Source of the DNA: Polaromonas sp.
GTDB taxonomy: Bacteria; Pseudomonadota; Gammaproteobacteria; Burkholderiales; Burkholderiaceae_C
DNA length: 64,000 nucleotides
Assembly (NCBI GenBank): GCA_013298815.1
Contig: JAAFJF010000002.1
Span: 78,981-142,980 of the forward strand
Reading direction: 5' to 3'
The notes under the pieces are model-generated. The model saw nothing but the letters and a program-made list of their open reading frames with translations, did no database searches and was not told where the DNA came from. Position 1 is the stretch's first letter. Each line of letters opens with the position of its first letter. Below, one piece after another: positions 17,595 to 26,891 of the stretch. Both the position numbers and the translations under genes were made by a program.

Positions 17595-18881
17595 ATGTCA
17601 GTCAAAACAAGTTCAGATTCACTCGATTATGTCATTCGCGAACACGCCTCGCCGCTAGAGGTGAATGCCGCCGCGTGGAACGCCCTGCTCGCCCTCCAAA
17701 GCCACCCTAGCCCTTTCCTAAAGCACGAGTATTTGGCTGCGATGCAGCAAAGTGATAACGGAAATGGATGTGCCAGCCCAGAGACCGGCTGGACACCGCG
17801 TTTCATCACGCTCTGGCAAGGCCAAGGTGACGATGCGATCCTTTGCGCAGCCTGCCCGCTCTACCTGAAAGACCATTCCTACGGCGAATTCGTCTTCGAC
17901 CACAGTTGGGCCAACGCCTACCAACAGCACGGCCTGCCCTACTACCCCAAAGCCCTCATCGCCCCGCCCTTCACCCCCGTGCCCGGCTCGCGGCTGCTAG
18001 CGCGGGATGCGAAATCTCGACAAATCCTCCTTAAAGCGGTGATTGCGTGGTGTGAAAAGGAAAATTTATCGTCCCTGCACCTGCTGTTTTGCAGTGATGA
18101 GGATGTGGAAACCTGCAAAGCAGAATCTCTCATGCTGCGCCACACCGTCCAGTTCCACTGGACAAATACGCCAGCGCCTTACGCAGATTTCGATGCCTTC
18201 CTGGCCACCATGGCTCAAGACAAACGCAAAAAAATCCGAGCCGAACGCCGCAAAGTGGCCGAGGCGGGCGTCAGCTTCCGCTGGTCGCTGGGTGCAGATA
18301 TCAGCGATGCGGACTGGGATTTCTTCTACCGCTGCTACGAACGCACCTACTGGGAGCACGGCAACGCCCCGTATCTGAGCCGCGACTTCTTCAAACAAAT
18401 GCAAACCACCATGCCCGAAAACTGGCTGCTCTTCACCGCCGAACGTGAAGGCATGCCAATTGCTACAAGTTTAGTAGCTGTTCAGGCATTAAATACGCTG
18501 GATAGAGGCCAAAATAGCACTAAAAATGAGTCATCTAGCGAAAATTTAGACAAAATCGACCCAAAAACAGCTACAAACTCCGAAAAAATAGCCTACGGCC
18601 GCTACTGGGGCGCTCTTGAACGCGTCGATTGCCTGCATTTTGAAGCCTGCTACTACCAGCCGATTGAATGGTGCATCAACCACGGCTACCAGCGCTTTGA
18701 GGGCGGCGCGCAGGGCGAACACAAAATGGCCAGAGCCCTGCTCCCCATCAAAGCCACCAGCGCCCACTGGCTAGCCCACCCCGCCTTTTCGGAGGCCGTC
18801 CAACGCTTCCTAGACCGCGAAGGACAAGGGATTGAGAACTATATGGAGGATTTGGGGAGGCGGAGTCCTTTGAAAGGATGA
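17595..18881 (+). CDS. GNAT/FemAB-like acyltransferase (COG3146 type)
   Basis: The 428-residue protein belongs to the peptidogalycan-type GNAT proteins. Landmarks are SPFLKHEYLAAM near residue 38, the mid-region FHWTN...DFDAFLATMAQDKRKKIRAERRKV, and the C-terminal YGRYWGALE, LHFEACYYQPIEW and FEGGAQGEHKMARALLP. About residues 288-333 form an AT-rich, Ser/Asn-rich stretch starting with repeat copy R4 and absent, as I recall, from typical homologues. Function is not established; an aminoacyl or acyl transfer reaction is inferred from the fold. It diverges from nadE with 22 bp between starts. Confidence 0.85.
   Translation: MSVKTSSDSLDYVIREHASPLEVNAAAWNALLALQSHPSPFLKHEYLAAMQQSDNGNGCASPETGWTPRFITLWQGQGDDAILCAACPLYLKDHSYGEFVFDHSWANAYQQHGLPYYPKALIAPPFTPVPGSRLLARDAKSRQILLKAVIAWCEKENLSSLHLLFCSDEDVETCKAESLMLRHTVQFHWTNTPAPYADFDAFLATMAQDKRKKIRAERRKVAEAGVSFRWSLGADISDADWDFFYRCYERTYWEHGNAPYLSRDFFKQMQTTMPENWLLFTAEREGMPIATSLVAVQALNTLDRGQNSTKNESSSENLDKIDPKTATNSEKIAYGRYWGALERVDCLHFEACYYQPIEWCINHGYQRFEGGAQGEHKMARALLPIKATSAHWLAHPAFSEAVQRFLDREGQGIENYMEDLGRRSPLKG
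18458..18520 (+). repeat. Interspersed palindromic repeat, copy R4, inside the GNAT gene
   Basis: The sequence includes ATTGCTACAAGTTTAGTAGC, TGTTCAGGCATTAAATACGC and TGGATAGAGGCC in forward orientation. It is translated as IATSLVAVQALNTLDRGQ, the opposite strand to the reading in nadE, dnaX and the MFS gene. The following 70 bp (18521-18590) are unusually AT-rich and encode a Ser/Asn/Lys-rich stretch. Confidence 0.8.
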
Positions 18882-18891
18882 GATTTAGCTT

Positions 18892-19221
18892 TTAAATATG
18901 ATTTGTCTCTTTAAATGGTGGGTGGCGGTTATAGCCAATCTTGGGATCATTTGCGCGCAAATCTCGGATGTACCCCATTTCAACCTTGAGCACCTCACTA
19001 TTCGTTGCAACTTCAGACTCCCACAGAATTTCTTTTCGTATTGTGAAGTCCCGCTGTTGCTCCCAAGTGAAGTCATTAAACAATAGCTGCGGATTAGCGC
19101 TGCCAAAATAATTGACGCTGTAAGCAGTGTCGCTGCCTACGTATATTTTCCCGTTGGGGTAGGTGATTTTGTAAATTATTTTCACTTGAAGGCTCGAGTA
19201 GTAAATGTTGGCACAAATCAA
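18892..19221 (-). CDS. GIY-YIG domain protein, third gene of the brnTA operon
   Basis: The 109-residue protein has a GIY-YIG-like core: KIIYKITYPNGKIYVGSD, then YFGSANPQLL and the later TIRKEILWES and EVLKVEMGYIRDL with a conserved Glu. These are small nuclease-fold proteins. The ATG at 19221 overlaps the brnA stop codon (ATGA), which argues for this start and for co-expression with the toxin-antitoxin pair. An internal GTG 19185 (VKIIYK) is an alternative. Whether it cuts DNA, or what it targets, is unknown. It ends 10 bp from the GNAT gene in tail-to-tail orientation. Confidence 0.75.
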   Translation of the reverse strand: MICANIYYSSLQVKIIYKITYPNGKIYVGSDTAYSVNYFGSANPQLLFNDFTWEQQRDFTIRKEILWESEVATNSEVLKVEMGYIRDLRANDPKIGYNRHPPFKETNHI

Positions 19222-19481
19222 GCAGGTGAATGCGTTTTCACCCAGTCCTTCAACACATCATTCATCTTCGACTGATAGCCAGCGCCTTGCGACTTGAAGA
19301 ATTCCAAAATATCAGCATCCAAACGCACTGATGTCAAAACCTTAGTCGGCGTGGCTTGCGGGCCGCGTCCGCGTTTCAGGATGGGTGCTCCCAGCATGTC
19401 TTCCGTCCACGGCGGGTTGTCAGCATCTAGCACCTTAGCTGATGTTTTCTTTGGCAATTTGACTGTAGTAGCGAGCTTCAT
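19218..19481 (-). CDS. brnA: BrnA-family antitoxin
   Basis: The 87-residue protein ends with a ribbon-helix-helix region, TKVLTSVRLDADILEFFKSQGAGYQSKMNDVLKDWVKTH, typical of BrnA and its DNA binding. The N-terminal part (KLPKKTSAKVLDADNPPWTEDM) is the toxin-contact segment in this family. It overlaps brnT by 47 bp and the GIY-YIG gene by 4 bp. BrnA normally represses the brnTA promoter and neutralises BrnT. Confidence 0.88.
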   Translation of the reverse strand: MKLATTVKLPKKTSAKVLDADNPPWTEDMLGAPILKRGRGPQATPTKVLTSVRLDADILEFFKSQGAGYQSKMNDVLKDWVKTHSPA

Positions 19482-19716
19482 GTTTTTCTGCCTTTCGCAG
19501 TGAAATAATGTGCGCCCCAGCTGAGCGCTCTGTGTAAACCATCACAACCACTTCCCTGCTCAACACCCCGAAGCAAACAAGGCGGACTTCGCCGTAGTCT
19601 TGCCTAGTGTCTTCACGCGTCACAGTGAAGTGATCCCAGATTACATCGCATCCAGAGAAATCAAGCCCATGGTTCTTGATGTTCAGCTTGCGTTTGGATT
19701 CGTCCCATGTGAGCAT
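19435..19716 (-). CDS. brnT: BrnT-family ribonuclease toxin
   Basis: The 93-residue protein opens with LTWDESKRKLNIKNHGLDF, the hallmark of BrnT (a RelE-like RNase of type II toxin-antitoxin systems). It continues REDTRQDYGEVRLVCFGVLSREVVVMVYTER and ISLRKAEKHEARYY. BrnT cleaves RNA and stops translation when not bound by BrnA. It is the first gene of a three-gene minus-strand operon brnT-brnA-GIY-YIG. TATAAT abuts its ATG on the coding strand, so the true -10 is more likely the upstream TACAAT. Confidence 0.9.
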   Translation of the reverse strand: MLTWDESKRKLNIKNHGLDFSGCDVIWDHFTVTREDTRQDYGEVRLVCFGVLSREVVVMVYTERSAGAHIISLRKAEKHEARYYSQIAKENIS

Positions 19717-19887
19717 ATTATATTGTATCTACAAAATAAAATTGGATCTACTAATGGTTTAATTATACTGATAATTCATACAGTTAATAAGTTTGCTAAC
19801 TCCCCACACTCTCTGCCCAACGCAAATTAAGAGTGCCACCTCTAAAAGCGCCAAAAACGTGTCGTTTTTAACGTTTACCCCTATGAA
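19717..19887. other. AT-rich divergent region between brnT and the hydrolase gene
   Basis: This spacer is clearly more AT-rich than its surroundings. Two TAGAT(A/C) repeats about 20 bp apart lie just upstream of brnT (19726-19754) and could be BrnA sites. A short hairpin AAAAACG-TGT-CGTTTTT occurs at 19853-19869. No gene is supported. Confidence 0.4.
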
Positions 19888-20790
19888 ATGCGCATTTTTA
19901 CAACTGCTGCTTCAGACAAGTCTGATACCGTACGCTACAACGAAACTTTCACATCAAATATGCAGCAAATCGACATGCCAAAACCCTACACCGAGTTGCA
20001 CGATGTTGCCCCACCGCATTTGGCATTGATGGCGCTGGAGATGCGGGCTTTTTGGGAGTTTGGGGCTGTGGTACCGACTTGGCCTGCTCTGCAAAAAGCG
20101 CCTAAGGCAGATACAAAAGCTGATGGTAATTGCGTGATTGTGTTTCCGGGCTTGAGCGCGGGGGATTTGAGCACCGTGCCGCTGCGCAAGTATTTGGACT
20201 CACTAGGCTATGCGACTGAGGGCTGGAACCAAGGGCTGAACTTGGGCCCACGACCTGGCGTTTTGGAGACGGCGCGGCAGCAAATTACGGATGCTTTTGA
20301 GCGCTCGGGTAAAAAAGTAAGCTTGGTGGGATGGAGTTTAGGCGGCGTTTATGCGCGTGAGTTGGCAAAGATGATGCCTGAGATGGTGCATTGCGTCATC
20401 ACATTGGGCACGCCATTTGCCGGATCGCCCAAATCTACCAACGCTTGGCGCGTTTACGAGTTTGCCAGCGGGCGCAAAACTGAGATTGAACGCTCTAATT
20501 TTGACTTACCGACAGCGCCTAGTGTGCCGACAACCAGTATTTACTCAAAAACCGATGGCGTGGTAGCTTGGCAAGGCAGTATCCAGGCTCCGACAACGCT
20601 CAACCCCCACACTGAAAATATCGAAGTTTTTGCCAGCCATGTGGGCATGGGCTTGAACCCCAGTGCTTGGTGGGCGGTGGCCGACCGGCTAGCGCAAACG
20701 CGTAAGAGTTGGAAGCCCTTTGTTGCACCTAAACTGATGGGGCTGCAAAAGTTTATTTACCCAAGGTCACAACACGGCTCTGGTATGTAA
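19888..20790 (+). CDS. Alpha/beta-hydrolase (lipase/esterase-like)
   Basis: An alpha/beta-hydrolase core is visible. The oxyanion-side strand reads CVIVFPGLSAGDLST. The nucleophile elbow is SLVGWSLGGVYARELA (GxSxG), the acid is probably the Asp in SKTDGVV, and the His lies in FASHVGMGLNPS. It resembles bacterial lipase/acyltransferase-like proteins of about 270 residues. In-frame ATGs at 19888, 19960 and 19975 all lack a good ribosome-binding site; the hydrolase homology begins near 19975 (MPKPYTELHD). The longest frame is given. No signal peptide is seen, so it is probably cytoplasmic. Confidence 0.82.
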   Translation: MRIFTTAASDKSDTVRYNETFTSNMQQIDMPKPYTELHDVAPPHLALMALEMRAFWEFGAVVPTWPALQKAPKADTKADGNCVIVFPGLSAGDLSTVPLRKYLDSLGYATEGWNQGLNLGPRPGVLETARQQITDAFERSGKKVSLVGWSLGGVYARELAKMMPEMVHCVITLGTPFAGSPKSTNAWRVYEFASGRKTEIERSNFDLPTAPSVPTTSIYSKTDGVVAWQGSIQAPTTLNPHTENIEVFASHVGMGLNPSAWWAVADRLAQTRKSWKPFVAPKLMGLQKFIYPRSQHGSGM

Positions 20791-20890
20791 ACATGTGAAT
20801 AGTACCGATCAGGTGCATGAGCAGTTGTTAAGTGGACTTAGTTTTGGTCTAATATGTGAATATTGGCATATTAATTGATTAAACATTGAG

Positions 20891-21502
20891 ATGACACAGC
20901 AATCCCTCACCGAAGACTTGAAACAGCTTGTCGAGCTTGGCAAGCAACAAAATTTCAAAAAAGGTGCCCTTATTTTCAAAGACGGTGACCATGGCGATGG
21001 CTTTTACATCTTGCTGCAGGGTCGCGTGCGGGCTTATGGTTCTTCGATGTCGGGTAAAGAAATCACGTATGGCTACCTCTCTGAGGGCGAGTATTTTGGC
21101 GAGATGACGCTGGACGGCGGGAATCGGTCTGCGAACTGCGAGGCTCTAGAGCCCACAGTCTGCGCTGTGGTGAGCAACGCGCAGCTAGAGGCTTATATGT
21201 CAGAGCACCCAAGGTTTGGTACTGAAATGCTGCACACGGTGATTGCCCGAGCCAGGCAATCGACAGACAATGCCCGCAGCATTGCTCTGATGGACGTTTA
21301 CTCGCGGTTAAAACGTGCGATTGAGAAGGTAACGCCTGAAATCAACAAAGGCATCAACATCACCCACTCTGAGCTAGCAGCGGACGTAGGCGCATCGCGT
21401 GAGATGGTGAGCAAACTGCTCAAAGACCTTGAAGTGGGCGGCTACGTCAGAATGAAAAACCGCAATTTAAGCCGTCTTAAGGTTTTGCCTGAGCGTTGGT
21501 AA
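20891..21502 (+). CDS. Crp/Fnr-family transcriptional regulator
   Basis: The 203-residue protein has an N-terminal cyclic-nucleotide-binding fold (about 15-120; FKDGDHGDGFYILLQGRVRAY and GEYFGEMTLDGGNRSANCEA). A C-terminal winged helix follows with the recognition helix DVGASREMVSKLLKDLEVGGYV. No N-terminal Cys cluster is present, so it is not an oxygen-sensing Fnr. The GEM...RSA pattern in the phosphate-binding cassette is Crp-like, but cAMP binding cannot be decided. It stands alone; an imperfect AATATG...CATATT inverted repeat lies at 20851-20872 in its promoter region. Confidence 0.9.
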   Translation: MTQQSLTEDLKQLVELGKQQNFKKGALIFKDGDHGDGFYILLQGRVRAYGSSMSGKEITYGYLSEGEYFGEMTLDGGNRSANCEALEPTVCAVVSNAQLEAYMSEHPRFGTEMLHTVIARARQSTDNARSIALMDVYSRLKRAIEKVTPEINKGINITHSELAADVGASREMVSKLLKDLEVGGYVRMKNRNLSRLKVLPERW

Positions 21503-21520
21503 TCTAATTTACAACTCAAT

Positions 21521-21590
21521 TTGCTATAATATTTATAGCTATTTAGGCAGTAAATACGCTGGCTAGAGGCATATTTACTACCTAAAAATA
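21521..21590 (+). repeat. Interspersed palindromic repeat, copy R5 (most complete)
   Basis: This is the best-preserved copy. Hairpin 1 is GCTATAA-TAT-TTATAGC (21523-21539). Hairpin 2 pairs TTTAGGCAGTAAATA (21542-21556) with TATTTACTACCTAAA (21572-21586), 14 of 15 matching, around the loop CGCTGGCTAGAGGCA. It lies between the converging Crp-type gene and ppa. It could act as a bidirectional terminator, although no T-tract follows. Confidence 0.9.
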
Positions 21591-21604
21591 CATTTTCAAG
21601 CGAA

Positions 21605-22144
21605 TTACGCCTTCAAGCTCTTTTCGTAGTTGGCAATACCGTCCATGATCTCTTTGTTAGCGGCTTCTGGGCCTTCCCAGCCGTTGACTTTGACCCATTT
21701 GCCTTTTTCCAGGTCTTTGTAGTGCTCAAAGAAGTGGGAGATGGTTTTCAAGCGCAGCTCGTTCAAATCTTCAGGTTTTTGCCACTGGGTGTACAAAGAG
21801 CATTTTTTGTCGATAGGCACAGCCAAGACTTTGCCGTCTTCGCCAGCTTCGTCAGTCATTTTCAAGATGCCGATGGGGCGGCAAGTGACGACGACACCTG
21901 GGAACAAAGGCACTGGGGTGATGACGAGCACGTCAACTGGGTCGCCGTCGCCGCTCAAAGTCTTAGGCACGTAACCGTAGTTGGTTGGGTAATGCATAGC
22001 AGTGCTCATGAAGCGGTCAACGAAGATCGCGCCTGATTCTTTGTCCACTTCGTACTTGATCGGGTCGGCATTCATCGGGATTTCGATGATGACATTGAAT
22101 TCGTGGGGGGCGTTTTTACCAGGGGTGACTTTGTCTAAGGACAT
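21605..22144 (-). CDS. ppa: Inorganic pyrophosphatase, soluble
   Basis: The family I pyrophosphatase hydrolyses PPi to two phosphates in the cytoplasm. The 179-residue sequence carries [22 protein letters not shown], the signature [10 protein letters not shown] with its metal-binding Asp residues, and [14 protein letters not shown] near the end. It is divergently arranged with the membrane pyrophosphatase hppA, so two unrelated PPi-consuming enzymes share one intergenic region. Confidence 0.96.
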   Translation of the reverse strand: MSLDKVTPGKNAPHEFNVIIEIPMNADPIKYEVDKESGAIFVDRFMSTAMHYPTNYGYVPKTLSGDGDPVDVLVITPVPLFPGVVVTCRPIGILKMTDEAGEDGKVLAVPIDKKCSLYTQWQKPEDLNELRLKTISHFFEHYKDLEKGKWVKVNGWEGPEAANKEIMDGIANYEKSLKA

Positions 22145-22440
22145 GGTTAATAGCTTCTTGAGGTTAAAAAAGGGGGCAAAACAGCCCGAAATGGATTGAA
22201 AAGTTCCCTACGGTGACTGTTTTTGTCTAAGTAGTTTCCCGCATTTTACTTTCAACTGGCTTGCAAAGACGTCAGATTGTCATATTTCCGAGTTAAAGTC
22301 CCACCGTTGGCCAATCGACACGCCCATCCATAAGGGCAGCGAGGAAGCAACGCAGCGGGAGTTTGCGTTGTTCTACTTGCTTTTTATTTGCCAGTGGTCA
22401 GTGCCTACTCCTTTCAAGCGAATCAACGAAGGAGATAGAC
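22145..22440. other. Divergent promoter region ppa / hppA
   Basis: This 296-bp spacer must contain both promoters. The hppA ribosome-binding site GAAGGAGAT at 22428-22436 is strong. An open frame runs through the right half from a TTG at 22363, in frame with hppA, but its sequence is not HppA-like. I see no hairpin with a T-tract and no confident -35/-10 pair. Confidence 0.5.
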
Positions 22441-24951
22441 ATGACAGGTAATTCCGCGCTAATTTTGGCGCTCGTTTGTGGACTGATTGCCGTGGGTTAC
22501 GGCTTTTGGGCCCGCAGTTGGATTCTTTCCCAAGATGCTGGTAATGCGCGAATGCAAGAGATTGCAGCCGCGATTCAAACCGGTGCTGCCGCGTATTTAG
22601 CGCGACAGTACAAAACCATCACCATCGTCGGTGTTGTTTTAGCCATTTTGATTTTCTTTTTCTTAGACAGCATGTCTGCCGTGGGTTTTGTAGTTGGCGC
22701 ATTGTTGTCTGGCCTGTGCGGTTTTATTGGCATGAATGTGTCGGTCAAAGCCAATGTGCGCACGGCTCAGGCGGCCACCAAAGGCATTGGCCCTGCTCTG
22801 GATGTGGCGTTTCGCGGTGGTGCGATCACAGGCATGCTGGTGGTTGGCCTTGGGCTTCTTGGCGTGACGGTGTTTTACTGGTTCTTAGTCGGCAACGGCA
22901 ACATGACACCTGATAAAAACTTGGCCAAAATGCTGAACCCGCTGATTGGTTTTGCCTTTGGTTCGTCGCTGATTTCGATTTTTGCCCGTCTGGGTGGCGG
23001 TATTTTCACCAAAGGCGCTGACGTAGGCGCAGATTTAGTGGGTAAAGTGGAAGCAGGCATCCCTGAAGATGACCCGCGCAACCCTGCCGTGATTGCCGAC
23101 AACGTGGGCGACAACGTGGGTGACTGCGCTGGCATGGCAGCCGATTTGTTTGAAACTTATGCGGTCACGTTGATTGCCACCATGGTGCTAGGTGCTTTAT
23201 TGGTCACAGGTGCAGGAACGGCGGCTGTGGTTTATCCGTTGGCGCTGGGTGCGGTGTCCATTGTCGCTTCCATCATTGGTTGCTTCTTCGTCAAAGCTTC
23301 ACCGGGTATGAAAAACGTCATGCCTGCCCTGTACAAAGGTTTGGCAGTGGCCGGCGGTTTGTCACTCATCGCTTTTTACTTTGTGACGACTTGGTTGATG
23401 CCGGATAATTCCATCAAAGCCGCTGGCAGCCAAATAGCGCTGTTTGGTGCTTGTTTTGTGGGCTTGGCGCTCACAGCAGCCTTGGTCTGGATCACCGAGT
23501 TTTACACCGGCACGCAGTATTCACCTGTCAAACACATCGCTGCGGCGTCTACAACGGGGCACGGTACCAACATCATTGCTGGCTTGGGCGTTTCCATGCG
23601 TTCTACCGCTTGGCCGGTGATTTTTGTGTGTATCGCCATCATGTCAGCCTATAAATTGGCTGGCTTGTACGGTATCGCGATTGCGGCGACATCCATGCTG
23701 TCTATGGCTGGCATTGTGGTGGCTTTGGACGCTTATGGCCCTATCACTGACAACGCCGGCGGTATCGCTGAAATGGCCGAAATGCCAAAAAGCGTGCGTG
23801 ATATCACTGACCCACTCGACGCTGTGGGCAACACCACCAAGGCTGTGACCAAAGGTTACGCGATTGGCTCTGCAGGCTTGGCGGCACTGGTGCTGTTTGC
23901 TGATTACACCCACAAATTGGAAGCTTACGGCAAGGCGATCAGCTTTGATTTGAGCGACCCGCTGGTCATTATCGGTCTCTTTATTGGTGGTTTGATTCCC
24001 TACCTCTTCGGCGCAATGGCGATGGAGGCTGTGGGCCGCGCAGCGGGCTCTGTCGTCGTAGAAGTGCGTCGCCAGTTTGCGGATGGCGAGATCATGGCCA
24101 ACAAACGCAAGCCAGACTACAGCGCTGCGGTTGACATGCTGACCTCTGCCGCTATCAAAGAGATGATGATTCCATCACTTTTGCCAGTGGTAGTGCCAAT
24201 TTTGGTCGGTTTGGTACTGGGGCCAAAAGCCTTGGGCGGTTTGCTGATGGGCACGATTGTGACGGGCTTGTTTGTGGCGATTTCCATGTGTACAGGCGGC
24301 GGCGCTTGGGACAATGCGAAAAAGTACATCGAAGACGGCAACCACGGCGGCAAAGGCTCAGAAGCGCACAAAGCGGCTGTGACTGGCGATACTGTGGGCG
24401 ACCCGTACAAAGACACGGCTGGCCCAGCGATCAACCCGCTCATCAAAATTATCAACATTGTGGCGCTCTTGATTGTGCCTTTGATGATGAAATTGCATGG
24501 TGGTGAAATCGCAGTTGCGCCTGTTGCTCCCGTAGCCGCTGTGGCAGTTGCAGCTAGTGGTGCTGCAGCTTCAGCGGTTGCTGCGCCGGCTGCTGCTACA
24601 CCTGCGGCTCCTGCTGCTGCGGACGAAGCCTCGGTTAAAGTTGAAAACGGCGTGGTGAAGTTCTACTTTGCAAGTGGCAAGGCTGACGTGGCCACAGGTG
24701 GTGCAGCGGCACTGGCTGATGTCTTCAAAGCGGTGGCTGGCGGCAAAAAAGCCGTCATCAGCGGCTACCACGATGCATCAGGCGACCCAGCTAAAAACGC
24801 AGAATTGGCCAAGCAGCGGGCCATGAATGTGCGCGATGCACTGAAAGCAGCCGGCGTGGCGGAAGATAAGGTTGAGCTTAAGAAGCCAGAACAAGCCAAA
24901 GTAGATGGCCCAGCGGCTGAAGCGCGTCGCGTAGAAGTGACTGTGCAGTAG
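22441..24951 (+). CDS. hppA: K+-independent H+-pumping pyrophosphatase with C-terminal OmpA-like domain
   Basis: HppA couples PPi hydrolysis to proton export across the inner membrane. Catalytic motifs are present: [19 protein letters not shown] and [19 protein letters not shown]. The Lys in [10 protein letters not shown] marks the K+-independent type. The pump fills about residues 1-690 with many membrane spans. An Ala/Pro-rich linker (about 693-730) then joins an OmpA-like domain, seen as [41 protein letters not shown] and ARRVEVTV. This domain binds peptidoglycan in other proteins. ATG 22441 follows a strong ribosome-binding site; length is 836 residues against roughly 660-720 for usual pumps. 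Confidence 0.94.
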   Translation: MTGNSALILALVCGLIAVGYGFWARSWILSQDAGNARMQEIAAAIQTGAAAYLARQYKTITIVGVVLAILIFFFLDSMSAVGFVVGALLSGLCGFIGMNVSVKANVRTAQAATKGIGPALDVAFRGGAITGMLVVGLGLLGVTVFYWFLVGNGNMTPDKNLAKMLNPLIGFAFGSSLISIFARLGGGIFTKGADVGADLVGKVEAGIPEDDPRNPAVIADNVGDNVGDCAGMAADLFETYAVTLIATMVLGALLVTGAGTAAVVYPLALGAVSIVASIIGCFFVKASPGMKNVMPALYKGLAVAGGLSLIAFYFVTTWLMPDNSIKAAGSQIALFGACFVGLALTAALVWITEFYTGTQYSPVKHIAAASTTGHGTNIIAGLGVSMRSTAWPVIFVCIAIMSAYKLAGLYGIAIAATSMLSMAGIVVALDAYGPITDNAGGIAEMAEMPKSVRDITDPLDAVGNTTKAVTKGYAIGSAGLAALVLFADYTHKLEAYGKAISFDLSDPLVIIGLFIGGLIPYLFGAMAMEAVGRAAGSVVVEVRRQFADGEIMANKRKPDYSAAVDMLTSAAIKEMMIPSLLPVVVPILVGLVLGPKALGGLLMGTIVTGLFVAISMCTGGGAWDNAKKYIEDGNHGGKGSEAHKAAVTGDTVGDPYKDTAGPAINPLIKIINIVALLIVPLMMKLHGGEIAVAPVAPVAAVAVAASGAAASAVAAPAAATPAAPAAADEASVKVENGVVKFYFASGKADVATGGAAALADVFKAVAGGKKAVISGYHDASGDPAKNAELAKQRAMNVRDALKAAGVAEDKVELKKPEQAKVDGPAAEARRVEVTVQ

Positions 24952-24980
24952 TTGCAAACCAACAACCACAAAAAATGACA

Positions 24981-25012
24981 GCGAGCCCACTTCGGTGGGC
25001 TATTTTTTTACT
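24981..25012 (+). terminator. Intrinsic terminator downstream of hppA
   Basis: AGCCCAC-TTCG-GTGGGCT is a perfect stem with a stable TTCG tetraloop, followed by ATTTTTTTA. It lies about 30 bp after the hppA stop codon. Confidence 0.9.
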
Positions 25013-25097
25013 GGTATGGTGCGTCAATTTGCAGGATAGGCGCAAGATTTCCTGGATTCGATAGATAATTAGCCATTCATTATTGAAAATCATAAAA

Positions 25098-25604
25098 ATG
25101 ACTCAAAGACAAAACAGCTATACCTACGAAGAACTGATTGACTGCGGACACGGCAAAACTTTTGGCGAAGGCAATGCGAAACTTCCGCTGCCGCCTATGC
25201 TGATGTTTGATCGCATCGTCTCCATCACAGCCGACGGCGGCAAGCATGGCAAAGGACAAATCATTGCTGAGCTAGACGTTCGCCCAGATTTATGGTTTTT
25301 TGATTGCCACTTTGAAGGTGACCCGGTCATGCCGGGTTGCTTGGGTTTGGATGCCATGTGGCAACTGATCGGGTTTTTCTTAGGCTGGAGCGGTGGCCCT
25401 GGGCGCGGTCGCGCGCTGGGTGCTGGCGAGATTAAATTTACAGGTGAAGTGTTGCCTACCGCAAAATTAGTTACCTACAAAATTGACCTGAATCGCTTGG
25501 TCATGCGCAAATTGGTGATGGGCGTGGCCGATGCAACTTTAGAAGTTGATGGTAAAGAAATTTACACAGCTACGGACTTAAAAGTTGGCTTGTACACGAG
25601 CTAA
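25098..25604 (+). CDS. fabA: 3-hydroxydecanoyl-ACP dehydratase/isomerase
   Basis: FabA dehydrates 3-hydroxydecanoyl-ACP and isomerises the product, starting unsaturated fatty acid synthesis. The active-site region [21 protein letters not shown] holds the catalytic His and Asp, and [12 protein letters not shown] is the N-terminal signature. The frame is open from a TTG at 25083, but ATG 25098 ([13 protein letters not shown]) matches the family start and gives 168 residues. fabB follows 44 bp later, the standard fabAB operon. Confidence 0.96.
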   Translation: MTQRQNSYTYEELIDCGHGKTFGEGNAKLPLPPMLMFDRIVSITADGGKHGKGQIIAELDVRPDLWFFDCHFEGDPVMPGCLGLDAMWQLIGFFLGWSGGPGRGRALGAGEIKFTGEVLPTAKLVTYKIDLNRLVMRKLVMGVADATLEVDGKEIYTATDLKVGLYTS

Positions 25605-25648
25605 TCCAGCCAAACCAGCCACCAGAAATTAATTAATAGGATCACACC

Positions 25649-26890
25649 ATGCGTCGTGTCGTCGTCACCGGAATGGGCATTGTTTGCAGTATTGGCAACA
25701 ACAAGGCAGAAGTTGTAGAAAGCTTAAAAGAAGGCCGTTCTGGCATCACGTTTCAACCTGAATATGCCGCGCAAGGTTTGCGTTCGCATGTAGCGGGCTC
25801 AGTCAAAAACTTAGATGTAGAAGCGCTGATTGACCGCAAATTGATGCGCTTCATGGCCAATGGTCATGCCTACGCCTGGATTGCGATGCAAGAAGCGATT
25901 GCAGACGCAGGTTTACCCGAAGATCAAGTATCCAATCTACGCACAGGTTTGATCGTCGGCGCGGGTGGCGCATCGCATGAAAGTATCTCTGCCGGTATCG
26001 ACACCTTGCGGGACAAGGGCGTTCGTCGTGTTGGTCCTTATATGGTCACAAAAGCCATGGCAAGTGGTGTTTCCGCTTGTTTGGCCACCGGTGCAAAAAT
26101 CAAAGGCGTCAACTACAGCATCAGCTCGGCTTGTGCGACCAGCGCTCACTGCATTGGTGCGGGCGCGGAGCAAATTCAATTAGGTAAGCAAGACATTGTT
26201 TTTGCGGGTGGCGCTGAAGAAGAGCATTGGACGCTGTCTTTCATGTTTGACGCGATGGGCGCACTTTCGAGCAAATACAACGAGACGCCGGATAAAGCGT
26301 CACGTACCTATGACACTGAGCGAGATGGCTTTGTGATCTCTGGTGGCGGTGGTATTTTGGTACTGGAAGAATACGAGCATGCCAAGGCACGCGGTGCAAA
26401 AATTTATGCTGAATTGGTTGGCTATGGCGCAACTTCTGATGGCTACGACATGGTGGCACCGTCTGGCGAAGGCGCACAGCGTTGCATGCGCATGGCTCTG
26501 CTCGACTCCAACGGCAAAGACGTAGGACAAGTCGATTACGTCAATACCCATGGAACTAGCACGCCAGTGGGCGATGTGAAAGAGATTGAAGCGATACGTG
26601 CCGTGTTTAGCGATACGGGGCACACGGTTCCACACATCGCATCAACGAAGTCTTTGACTGGACATGCTTTGGGCGCTGCGGGCGTGAACGAAGCGATTTA
26701 CACCTTGCTGATGATGGAAAACAAGTTCATCGCAGCCTCAGCCAATATCGACAATCTTGACCCTGCTGCAGAAGGTTTGCCTATCGTACGCCAGCGAATC
26801 GACAATGTTGATATCCAAACAGCCTTGTCAAACAGCTTCGGATTTGGCGGTACAAACGCGACATTGACCTTTTCACGCAAAGGTCTCTGA
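25649..26890 (+). CDS. fabB: 3-oxoacyl-ACP synthase I
   Basis: This condensing enzyme elongates the cis-3-decenoyl-ACP made by FabA. The catalytic Cys lies in [12 protein letters not shown], and the two His in [15 protein letters not shown] and [14 protein letters not shown]. The C-terminus is [15 protein letters not shown]. At 413 residues and paired with fabA it is the FabB type rather than FabF. It has a ribosome-binding site (AATAGGATCACACC) and is followed one base later by moaA. Confidence 0.95.
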   Translation: MRRVVVTGMGIVCSIGNNKAEVVESLKEGRSGITFQPEYAAQGLRSHVAGSVKNLDVEALIDRKLMRFMANGHAYAWIAMQEAIADAGLPEDQVSNLRTGLIVGAGGASHESISAGIDTLRDKGVRRVGPYMVTKAMASGVSACLATGAKIKGVNYSISSACATSAHCIGAGAEQIQLGKQDIVFAGGAEEEHWTLSFMFDAMGALSSKYNETPDKASRTYDTERDGFVISGGGGILVLEEYEHAKARGAKIYAELVGYGATSDGYDMVAPSGEGAQRCMRMALLDSNGKDVGQVDYVNTHGTSTPVGDVKEIEAIRAVFSDTGHTVPHIASTKSLTGHALGAAGVNEAIYTLLMMENKFIAASANIDNLDPAAEGLPIVRQRIDNVDIQTALSNSFGFGGTNATLTFSRKGL

Positions 26891-26891
26891 C

